A stretch of 64,000 bases of DNA. Origin: Holophagales bacterium (GTDB lineage: Bacteria > Acidobacteriota > Thermoanaerobaculia > Multivoradales > JAGPDF01). Made by a program: the position numbers and the translations under genes. Position 1 is the first letter of the stretch, and every line of letters begins with the position of its first letter. The DNA lies in the NCBI GenBank assembly GCA_016699405.1, contig CP064972.1, positions 5,115,501 to 5,179,500 of the forward strand. The letters are read 5' to 3'. The notes beneath the pieces were generated by a model. That model saw nothing but the letters and a program-made list of their open reading frames with translations. It was not told where the DNA came from and did no database searches. Of this stretch, positions 40,817 through 48,104 are shown piece after piece.

Positions 40817-42109
40817 ATGGCCACGCCGCCCGCCAACCTCCCCGTCCGCCTGCGCGAGATCGTGGCCTGGGCGATGTTCGACTTCGCCAACTCGAGCTAC
40901 ACGACGGTGATCGTCACCGTCGCCTTCAGCGTCTACTTCACCAAGCTGGTCGCCGCCGGCGCGAACGCCGACAGCCTCTGGGGCGCCGGAATCACGGCCA
41001 GCAACCTGGTCGTCGTCCTGCTCTCGCCGCTGGTGGGCGCGATTGCCGACGACTCCGGGCGCAAGAAGCTCTTCCTGCTCGCCACCTGGCTGCTCTGCGT
41101 GGCGGGCACGGCGGGCCTCTGGTTCGTCCATCCGGGGGAGATCGCTCTCGGCCTCGCCCTCTTCGTCGTCTCGAACATCGCCTTCTCCTTCGGCGAAAAC
41201 CTCTGCGCCGCCTTCCTGCCCGAGCTCTCGACGCCGGCGAACGTCGGCCGCATCTCCGGCTTCGGCTGGGGGCTCGGCTACTTCGGCGGCCTGCTTTCGC
41301 TGCTCGCCATCCGACCGCTGATCGCCCCCGGCTTCACCGTCGAGAACCTCGGCAACCTCCGGCTGGCCTGGCTGGTGACGGCCCTCTTCTTCTTCGTCGC
41401 CGCCTTGCCGACCTTCCTGCTGCTGCGCGAACGCGCCCACCGGCACCGCCGATCGCTCGCCGAGTACGCACGGCAGGGATTCGGCCATCTGCTCGAGACG
41501 GCGCGGGCGGTCCGCCACTTCCGCGAGCTCGCCCGCTTCCTCGTCGTCTTCTTCGTCTACTCCGCCGGGCTGATGAGCATCATCGCCTTCGTCGGCGTCT
41601 ACGCCGAGCGCACGGTCGGCTTCTCGCCCGACGAGCTGATCGTCCTCTTCCTGGTGGTTCAGATCTCTTCGGCCGCCGGAGCGATCGGCTTCGGCTTCAT
41701 CCAGGACCGGCTCGGCGCCAGTCGGACGATCCAGGCGACGCTGGTGCTGTGGATCGTCGTCTGTGCGCTCGTCTACTCGTCGTCGAGCAAGAGCCTCTTC
41801 TGGGGCATCGCGCTCTTCGCCGGACTCGGTATCGGCTCGTTGCAGTCGGCCTCGCGCGGCCTCGTCGGGCTCTTCTCGCCGGTCGAGAAGAGCGGCGAGT
41901 TCTTCGCCTTCTGGGGTCTCGCCGGCAAGGGGGCCTACGCCTTCGGCCCCGCGGTGTTCGGCCTGCTCTCCTCGACCCTCCACTCGCAGCGCGCGGCGAT
42001 CCTCTCGACCGGGCTCTTCTTCGTCCTCGGCCTCGTCGGCATGGCCTTCGTCGACGAGAAGCGCGGCCAGGCCGCGGCCGCCGCCTGGAGCGCAAGCCAC
42101 GCCGACTAA
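40817..42109 (+). CDS. MFS transporter, UMF1/Atg22-like
   Basis: This 430-residue protein has about twelve helices. The N-terminus has the family phrase EIVAWAMFDFANSSYTTVIV. LVVVLLSPLVGAIADDSGRKK holds the MFS loop 2-3 motif, and AFSFGENLCAAFLPEL and ARFLVVFFVYSAGLMSIIAF follow. Yeast Atg22 exports amino acids from the vacuole; bacterial UMF1 substrates are unknown. The gene precedes a PlsC-type acyltransferase gene by 31 nt on the same strand and is probably co-transcribed with it. Confidence 0.88.
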   Translation: MATPPANLPVRLREIVAWAMFDFANSSYTTVIVTVAFSVYFTKLVAAGANADSLWGAGITASNLVVVLLSPLVGAIADDSGRKKLFLLATWLLCVAGTAGLWFVHPGEIALGLALFVVSNIAFSFGENLCAAFLPELSTPANVGRISGFGWGLGYFGGLLSLLAIRPLIAPGFTVENLGNLRLAWLVTALFFFVAALPTFLLLRERAHRHRRSLAEYARQGFGHLLETARAVRHFRELARFLVVFFVYSAGLMSIIAFVGVYAERTVGFSPDELIVLFLVVQISSAAGAIGFGFIQDRLGASRTIQATLVLWIVVCALVYSSSSKSLFWGIALFAGLGIGSLQSASRGLVGLFSPVEKSGEFFAFWGLAGKGAYAFGPAVFGLLSSTLHSQRAAILSTGLFFVLGLVGMAFVDEKRGQAAAAAWSASHAD

Positions 42110-42140
42110 AGCGCGGGTCGAGCGCGAACCGGACGGCGCC

Positions 42141-43502
42141 ATGGCTTCCGAACGTCGGGTCGACCGCTTCTTCGCCGCCCTGGCCCGGCTCGTCCTGCAC
42201 ATCTTCTTCCGGCGCGTCGAGGTGCTGGGCGCCGAGCGTGTGCCGGCCGAAGGGCCGCTGCTGGTCGTGGCCAACCATCTCAACGGTCTCGTCGACCCGC
42301 TCTTCCTGCTCGGCACCCTGCGCCTGCCGGTGCGTTTCCTCGGCAAGTCGACGCTGTGGAAGATCCCCGTCCTCGGCGCGCTGTTGCGACTCGCCGGCGC
42401 GATCCCTGTCCACCGTCGCCAGGACGCGGGCGTCGACCCGGAGCGCAACCTCGAGACCTTCGCCCGTTGCCACGAGCTGCTCGCCGCGGGGGGAATGATC
42501 GCCCTCTTCCCCGAGGGGATCAGCCACGATGCGCCGGCGCTGCAACCGCTCAAAACCGGCACCGCGCGGATCGCGCTCGAGGCCGAGCAGCGCTTCGGCC
42601 CTCTCGGCGTGCGGATCCTGCCGGTCGGCCTCACCTTCTCCGACAAGACGCGCTTCCGTTCGCGCGCGCTCGTCGTCGTCGGCGAGCCGCTCGACCTCAC
42701 CGTCGAACGCGCGGCCGCCGGCGAGGATCCGGTGGGCACGGCGCGAGGGCTGACGGCGCGCATCGACGAAGCGCTGCGCCGGGTCACGCTGAACTACGAC
42801 ACCTGGGAAGAGGCGCGGCTCGTCGAACGCGCCGCCGGTCTCTTCGACCGCGAGCCGAGCTCGCTGCCGACCGGACGCCCCCTCGCCGAGACGTTCGAGA
42901 TGCAGCGGGCGCTGCTCGCCGGCAGCGAGTCACTCGCCCACCGATACCCCGAGCGGCTCGCCGCGCTCGCCGCCGCCGTCGCCGACTACGACCGCCTGCT
43001 GCGGGTCGCCCGGGTGCGCGACGAACATGTCGCCGCGGCCTATCCACTCGGCGAGGTGGCCGCCTTCGTCGCCGGCTCGCTCGCGACGATGGTGGTGCGG
43101 CTGCCGATCGCGCTCGTCGGTGTGCTCGCCAATCTCCTCCCCTACCAGCTCGCCCGCCTCGCCGCGGCGTTCGTGCGCGAATCGCCCGATCAGATCTCGA
43201 CCTACAAGGTCTATCCCTCGTTGATCCTCTATCCGGCGACCTGGATCGCCGAAGCGGTGGCGCTCGGCTACGCCGCCGGGCCGCTCGCCGGATTGACTGC
43301 GCTGGTGCTCGCTCCGCTCTGCGGCTGGGTGGCCCTGCGCACCCTCGAAGACCAGCTCCGGCTGGCGCGCGAGAGTCGCGTCTTCCTCCTCCTGCACACG
43401 CGGCGAGGCCTGTGGAACGCGTTGCGCGGGCGGCGCGAAGCGATCCGCCGCGAGCTCGAGGCGCTCGCCGACGAGATCGCCGGCAGCGGTCGCGACGCGT
43501 GA
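42141..43502 (+). CDS. PlsC-family acyltransferase with C-terminal membrane region
   Basis: This 453-residue protein has acyltransferase blocks in order: NHLNGLVDPLF near residue 46 (His and Asp separated by five residues, as in fungal Sct1/Gpt2-type enzymes rather than H-x4-D), GAIPVHRR, and IALFPEGISHD with the substrate-binding FPEG. The C-terminal half has a charged helical region and two hydrophobic hairpins (LATMVVRLPIALVGVLANLL; GYAAGPLAGLTALVLAPL). It probably acylates glycerol-3-phosphate or a lysophospholipid at the inner membrane. The specific acceptor is not evident. Confidence 0.85.
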   Translation: MASERRVDRFFAALARLVLHIFFRRVEVLGAERVPAEGPLLVVANHLNGLVDPLFLLGTLRLPVRFLGKSTLWKIPVLGALLRLAGAIPVHRRQDAGVDPERNLETFARCHELLAAGGMIALFPEGISHDAPALQPLKTGTARIALEAEQRFGPLGVRILPVGLTFSDKTRFRSRALVVVGEPLDLTVERAAAGEDPVGTARGLTARIDEALRRVTLNYDTWEEARLVERAAGLFDREPSSLPTGRPLAETFEMQRALLAGSESLAHRYPERLAALAAAVADYDRLLRVARVRDEHVAAAYPLGEVAAFVAGSLATMVVRLPIALVGVLANLLPYQLARLAAAFVRESPDQISTYKVYPSLILYPATWIAEAVALGYAAGPLAGLTALVLAPLCGWVALRTLEDQLRLARESRVFLLLHTRRGLWNALRGRREAIRRELEALADEIAGSGRDA

Positions 43503-43591
43503 ACGGCCGCCCGGGCCGCGGGTTCTCCACGACGCGGGCGGAAGGCCCCACTCGCTTCGCGGGGTGACGTCACGGCCCGGGTGCTCCCGGA

Positions 43592-44200
43592 TCAGCGCGG
43601 CGTCCGGCCGAGGAGCTCGCGCAGGTCGCCCGTGTCGTCGACGTCCGCGGCGGCCTCCGGCATCTCGACGGTCACGAGCTCGCCGGCGTGGCGTTCGAGC
43701 AGCGCCCGCGCTCCGCGGTCGCCCGAGAGAGCGCGGAGCTCGGTCGCGAAGCGCTCCGGGAAGATCGCCGGCGCACCGACCGTGCCGGCAAAGGAGGAGG
43801 CGACGAGGGCGAGCTCCGGCCGCGACCGGGCCGCCTCGGCGAGCCGTCGCAGACTGGAGGCGTCGACCCGCGGCAGGTCGCAAGGAAGGATCAGCACCCC
43901 GCACCACGTCGGCTCCAGCGCGTCGAGTGCGGCGATCCCGGCTCGTAGCGAGCTGCCGATCCCTTCCTGCCAGTCGGGATGGATCACCGTGGAGACGGGC
44001 AGTCCGGCAAGCTCGGCGAGGCACGCCTCGGCCGACGAGCCGAGCACGCAGACTGCCGGCGAGGCCCCCAGAGCGAGCACCGCGTCGACGGCCCGGCGGA
44101 CGAGCGAGCGGCCCCGCCACCGCACCAGTTGCTTCGGTTGCCCGAGGCGGCGCGAGCCGCCGGCGGCGAGCACCAGGGCGGCGAGCGCGACGTCGCTCAT
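43592..44200 (-). CDS. MocA-like molybdenum cofactor nucleotidyltransferase
   Basis: This 202-residue protein has the NTP-transferase start LAALVLAAGGSRRLGQPKQLVRW, then HPDWQEGIGSSLRAGI, the metal site LILPCDLPRVD and GAPAIFPERF. MocA-type enzymes add CMP, and related ones GMP, to molybdopterin for xanthine-dehydrogenase-family enzymes. It overlaps the xdhC stop by 4 nt (ATGA), supporting joint action in cofactor maturation. No molybdoenzyme structural genes are in the window, so the target enzyme is elsewhere. Confidence 0.85.
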   Translation of the reverse strand: MSDVALAALVLAAGGSRRLGQPKQLVRWRGRSLVRRAVDAVLALGASPAVCVLGSSAEACLAELAGLPVSTVIHPDWQEGIGSSLRAGIAALDALEPTWCGVLILPCDLPRVDASSLRRLAEAARSRPELALVASSFAGTVGAPAIFPERFATELRALSGDRGARALLERHAGELVTVEMPEAAADVDDTGDLRELLGRTPR

Positions 44201-45357
44201 CCCGCGGCCGGGACGAGGCCTTGGGCGGCGATCGTGTCGGCGACGGCGGCGAGCGAGCGCGCCTCGCGCCGGGACAGGACGGCGAGCGCTTCGGCGATCA
44301 CGGCGACCGCGATCTCCGTCGGGCCCTCCGAGCCGAGGTCGAGACCGGCCGGCCCGAACAGGCATGCCCGCTGCGCCGGGGTCGGCGCCGAGCCGCGCGA
44401 GGCGAGGTCGCCGAGAAGGCGTTCGCGGCGGGCTCGCGGGCCGAGCAGACCGAGATAGTCGAACCCGAGCGGCAGCAGCTCCTCGAGCAGCGCCAGATCG
44501 TCGAGGTAGCGGTGCGTCATCACCACCGCCGCGGCGCGCGGTCCCAGGAAGAGTCGGCGGGCGAGCCCGTGCAGCGGACCGGCGACGAGGTGGTCTACTC
44601 CGGCGAAGCGCGCCGCGGTGTCGTCGAGAGCCTGGGGATCGACGAGGGTGACCTCCCAACCGAGCGACCGTGCCGCCTGCGCCATCGCCACGGCGTCGCG
44701 ACCGGCGCCGCCGATCACGAAGGAGACCGGCGGCGCGATCGGCTCGACCAGAAGGCTCGCTCGACCGTTCGCACGCTCGACCTCGACGACCTGCGCCGGG
44801 GCTCCGTCGAGCGCGGCGCGCAGCGCCGGGGCGAGCTCGCCCGCCAGGGTCGGGTCGAGATCGCCGCTCGTCGTCCCGGCGCGGTCGAGCGCCCACCATC
44901 TCCCCGGAGTCCGCCGATCCGCGTCGGCCGTCGGCTCGCCCGCGAAGAGCGTGGCGAGTGCGCCGCGCTCCCGGCGCAGGAGACAGCGCTCGACGAAGGC
45001 AAGAGATCCCGCGGTCGCCTCGACCGCCAGCGGCTCGACGAGGATCGTCACGACGCCGGAGCAACCGAGACCGAACCCCCAGAGCGCGTCTCCGCTGCGG
45101 GAGAGATCGTATTCGGCGATTTCCGGCTCACCCCGCGCCGCGACGCGCCGGGCGCGCTCGGCGAGATCGCCTTCGAGGCAGCCCCCGGACAGGACGCCGG
45201 TCGCCTCGCCGACCGGCCGATCCGGGGCCAGCAGCATCCGCGCTCCCGGCTTGCGGTAGTGCGACCCGCGCACGGAGACGAGCGTGGCGAGCACCAGGCG
45301 CTCTCCCACGGCCCGGCCGCGGGCCGCTCGCGCGACGATCTCTCGCAGCTCCTGCAT
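44197..45357 (-). CDS. xdhC: XdhC/CoxI-family molybdoenzyme maturation protein
   Basis: This 386-residue protein has an N-terminal XdhC/CoxI domain (LATLVSVRGSHYRKPGARML; GVLSGGCLEGDLAERAR, with the conserved Cys). The C-terminal Rossmann domain has FVIGGAGRDAVAMAQAARSLG and VVMTHRYLDDLALLEELL. XdhC binds and sulfurates molybdenum cofactor and delivers it to xanthine dehydrogenase. It is coupled to a MocA-like gene. OsmC lies 8 nt upstream, so the three minus-strand genes form one transcription unit. Confidence 0.9.
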   Translation of the reverse strand: MQELREIVARAARGRAVGERLVLATLVSVRGSHYRKPGARMLLAPDRPVGEATGVLSGGCLEGDLAERARRVAARGEPEIAEYDLSRSGDALWGFGLGCSGVVTILVEPLAVEATAGSLAFVERCLLRRERGALATLFAGEPTADADRRTPGRWWALDRAGTTSGDLDPTLAGELAPALRAALDGAPAQVVEVERANGRASLLVEPIAPPVSFVIGGAGRDAVAMAQAARSLGWEVTLVDPQALDDTAARFAGVDHLVAGPLHGLARRLFLGPRAAAVVMTHRYLDDLALLEELLPLGFDYLGLLGPRARRERLLGDLASRGSAPTPAQRACLFGPAGLDLGSEGPTEIAVAVIAEALAVLSRREARSLAAVADTIAAQGLVPAAG

Positions 45358-45365
45358 CGTCGCTC

Positions 45366-45776
45366 TCAGTCGGGGTAGACGAATTCGACCGGTCGATCGA
45401 TCCAGGGGGCGAGGCTGGCGTGCACCGGACAGGTCAATGCCGCCCGTTCGAGCCGCGTGCGCTGCTTGGCGTCGAGCCCGCGCGGCATCTCGATGCGCAC
45501 CGGGATCCGCGCGATGCGCCGCGGCGAGGCCTGCATGTGCTTCTCCAGTCGGAAGGCGAGACCGGAGAGATCGAGCCCGTCCCGCTCGCCGACGATGGCG
45601 ATCAGCGTCAGCATGCAGGCGCCGAGCGAAGCGGCCGCCATGTCGGTCGGCGAGAAGGAGCTGCCGTCACCCTGGTTGTCGACCGGCGCGGCGGTCCGCC
45701 AAGCCGCCCCGGACGGCTCGTGCAGGAGGTCGACCTTCAATCCGCCGGCGTAGCGGCCGGAGATCGCTACGGACAT
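45366..45776 (-). CDS. OsmC-family protein
   Basis: This 136-residue alpha/beta protein has the two redox cysteines of OsmC/Ohr: C54 in SPTDMAAASLGACMLTL and C116 in AALTCPVHASL. Family members are thiol peroxidases or hydrolases acting on organic hydroperoxides; OsmC and YhfA-like branches cannot be told apart here. The Shine-Dalgarno GGGAGG is 6 nt before the ATG, and the preceding gene's stop is 22 nt upstream. It is likely transcribed with xdhC. Confidence 0.88.
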   Translation of the reverse strand: MSVAISGRYAGGLKVDLLHEPSGAAWRTAAPVDNQGDGSSFSPTDMAAASLGACMLTLIAIVGERDGLDLSGLAFRLEKHMQASPRRIARIPVRIEMPRGLDAKQRTRLERAALTCPVHASLAPWIDRPVEFVYPD

Positions 45777-45798
45777 GACGAGCCTCCCAGAGGTTGGT

Positions 45799-48015
45799 TC
45801 AGGGACTCCGCTCCGGCTGGCGCACCGGGGCCGTGGCAACGACACTTCGCGACTGCGCGAGAGGTTGCGCTCCCAACTGCCGCGCTTGGGCACGGTACCC
45901 CCTCGCATCCTCAAGGTTGCCAAGGTCCTCCATCGTCTTGCCAGCCAGCAAATAGGCACGCGGTGTGGGGATTGATTCCACCAGACGATCGAGAACGGGC
46001 TTGATCTGGTCGAAACGGTGCTGCGCGGCGAAGAGGATCGCCAGCCGCACGTAGGGCTCGGGCACGCGTGGAAAATGCTCGATCTCGTGCCGAAACGCGG
46101 TCTCCGCTTCGGCGAATCGTCCCATGCGGCCGAGAATGTCCCCATAGGTCGCTTCGAGTCGCTTGAGCGGCGGCGACTGCCCGGCGGCAACGCGGGCTCG
46201 TGCCTGCTCCGCGATCGCCAGGGCCTCGTCCAGACGCCCCCGTTCCACCAGCACGCGGGTGAGCATCAGCATCGCACCGACACGCGGCTTGCCAGTGTCG
46301 CCCTGCCCGGCACGCGCCTCGCGCTCGGCTTTGTCCCAGTCGCCCCGGGCACCGGCGATGCCCGCGAAGAGAAGATGCGCTTCCGACGGGTTGATCTTGT
46401 AGGCCTGCTGCGCGTGAAGCTCGGCACGATCGAGCCGGCCGAGCTCGAGCTCGATCCGTCCCAACTCAAGCGCGACCACATCCAAGAATGCCGGGGAACG
46501 CCGAATCGCCTCTTCGTAGGCTTCGATCGCCTCCTCGAGGCGCCCCATTCTCTCGAGGGTGCCCGCGAGCTGGTTCCGCGCATCGATCAGATCGGGATAG
46601 TCACTCAGGATCTCGCGACAGAGCGCCACGCACTCTTCGAGCTTTCCCGCTTGGCTCAACGCAAAGGCCTGCTGCACTTTCTCGAGCACCGCGATGTGCA
46701 CCTTCGGGTCGGGGCGCGGACCGGCCTTGTCGGGTGCCATCGCGCCGAGATAGCCAAGCGCAGCCAGGCGCGCCGCCTCCTCGGGATCACTAGGAGCGGG
46801 CGTTTCGAGGCGCAGCGGCATCGCCTCGAGCTCGGACCGCCGCCGCGAAAGCTCGCGTCGCTCCGCGTCTCGCAGATTGACTCGCTCCGCCGGATCGGCA
46901 CGGTGATCGAAAAGCTCCGGGTCGGGCCCGGAAATGAAGTGGTAGCGCGAGTCGATCAGCGAGCGGAGCTCGCTCCAGCCGAGGTGGATCCGCGGATACA
47001 TCGTCTCGCTGAAGATGTGTCGGTCGGCAAGCTCCGGACGATTCCCGAGATCGAGCAGCGAAACCCCCGCCAGACCCGTTCGCGGCGAGATGCCGAGCGC
47101 CGCGAGGACTGTCGGCAGGAGGTCGACGAGCGCGACAGGGTTCGCCACCCGCTCTCCACCGCGCTGGTTCCCGGGCAGTTTGACCAGTAACGGTACGTGC
47201 AGCGACTCGCGGTAGAGCAGTATGCCGTGTTCCTTCTCTCCGTGGTCCCCGAGGCCCTCACCATGGTCGCCGAGAAGGATCACCAGCGTTCCCTCGTAGA
47301 GCCCACGCTGCCGCAGCCCCTCGAGCAGGCGGCCTACCTGGGCATCGGCAGTGGCGATCTCGCCGTCGTAGAGATCGGCGAGGCGACTGCGAAACGGCTC
47401 CGGCGGCTCGTACGGCGTGTGCGGCTCGAAGAGGTGCACGAAAGCGAAGAAGGGATGCCCGGCTTGGCGATCGATCCAACCGAGGGCCGCATCGACCGCC
47501 TCCGAGCCCGGGCGCTGCAGCGCTCCCAGGGTCGCCGTCTCGTGAACGTCGATCGCGTCATCGTAGCTGTCAAAAGCGGCACCCAGTCCGGTCTCCCGTC
47601 GCAGGACGTAGGCCGACACGGCGCCCATGGAAGAGTAACCGGACGCTTTCAGGATCTGCGGCAACGTCAGGTGATTGGTCGAGTCGAGCTTGTAGCCGAT
47701 GTTGCTCCGCACCCCGTTGTCTGCCGGAAGCAGGCCCGTCAGCAACGAGGCGTGCGACGGGAGCGTGAGCGGAACCTGCGCATAGGCGTTCTCGAAGAGG
47801 AGCGCATCCCGCACCAGCGCGTCGATCGACGGCGTCGAGCCAGCTCGGTATCCCCAGGCCGGCAGACGATCTGCACGCAGGGTGTCGATCGAGATGAGGA
47901 CCACCGGCGCATCTGGGCTCGGTCGGAAGGCCCGGCTGCCCCCTCGGCAGGCCGCCGAGCAGAGCGCGAGGACAAGAGCGGAAACGAGCAGGAGTGTCGG
48001 AGCAGATCGCCGCAT
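45799..48015 (-). CDS. Sulfatase-fold lipoprotein with C-terminal TPRs
   Basis: This 738-residue protein has a lipoprotein-like signal (TLLLVSALVLALCSAACRGG, C23). Next comes an alkaline-phosphatase-superfamily domain with metal ligands in VLISIDTLRADRL and LLGDHGEGLGDHGEKEHG. The nucleophile motif is PLTLPSHASLLTG, with T84 where formylglycine sulfatases have Cys, so it is unlikely to be a classical sulfatase. TPRs follow from about residue 440 (ALCREILSDYPDLIDARNQL; AIEAYEEAIRRSPAFLDVVAL). It may be a phosphodiesterase or phosphotransferase of the envelope. The -10 TAGGAT (48032-48027) ends 11 nt before the ATG. Confidence 0.8.
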   Translation of the reverse strand: MRRSAPTLLLVSALVLALCSAACRGGSRAFRPSPDAPVVLISIDTLRADRLPAWGYRAGSTPSIDALVRDALLFENAYAQVPLTLPSHASLLTGLLPADNGVRSNIGYKLDSTNHLTLPQILKASGYSSMGAVSAYVLRRETGLGAAFDSYDDAIDVHETATLGALQRPGSEAVDAALGWIDRQAGHPFFAFVHLFEPHTPYEPPEPFRSRLADLYDGEIATADAQVGRLLEGLRQRGLYEGTLVILLGDHGEGLGDHGEKEHGILLYRESLHVPLLVKLPGNQRGGERVANPVALVDLLPTVLAALGISPRTGLAGVSLLDLGNRPELADRHIFSETMYPRIHLGWSELRSLIDSRYHFISGPDPELFDHRADPAERVNLRDAERRELSRRRSELEAMPLRLETPAPSDPEEAARLAALGYLGAMAPDKAGPRPDPKVHIAVLEKVQQAFALSQAGKLEECVALCREILSDYPDLIDARNQLAGTLERMGRLEEAIEAYEEAIRRSPAFLDVVALELGRIELELGRLDRAELHAQQAYKINPSEAHLLFAGIAGARGDWDKAEREARAGQGDTGKPRVGAMLMLTRVLVERGRLDEALAIAEQARARVAAGQSPPLKRLEATYGDILGRMGRFAEAETAFRHEIEHFPRVPEPYVRLAILFAAQHRFDQIKPVLDRLVESIPTPRAYLLAGKTMEDLGNLEDARGYRAQARQLGAQPLAQSRSVVATAPVRQPERSP

Positions 48016-48026
48016 GGACGTGGGCG

Positions 48027-48032
48027 ATCCTA
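48027..48032 (-). promoter_or_regulatory. -10 of the sulfatase-fold lipoprotein gene (TAGGAT)
   Basis: TAGGAT ends 11 nt before the ATG, and no Shine-Dalgarno sequence is visible in between. It is the same hexamer and nearly the same distance as at ppk. Confidence 0.45.
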
Positions 48033-48046
48033 GGTCAGATCCACAC

Positions 48047-48078
48047 ACAAAGGAAAAGGGGCGGCCAAAGGCCGCCCC
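48047..48078 (-). terminator. Intrinsic terminator after the TonB-dependent receptor gene
   Basis: On the minus strand GGGGCGGCC (48078-48070), TTT and GGCCGCCCC (48066-48058) form a perfect 9-bp stem, followed by TTTTCCTTT. It closes the receptor transcript immediately before the next promoter. Confidence 0.92.
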
Positions 48079-48104
48079 TCGATCCAACAACTTCCCGCTT
48101 CAGA

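Noticed and set aside
43562..43575. GTGACGTCAC palindrome between the acyltransferase and MocA-like genes
   Set aside because: A single 10-nt palindrome between convergent 3' ends, with no promoter nearby. Too short to call an operator.
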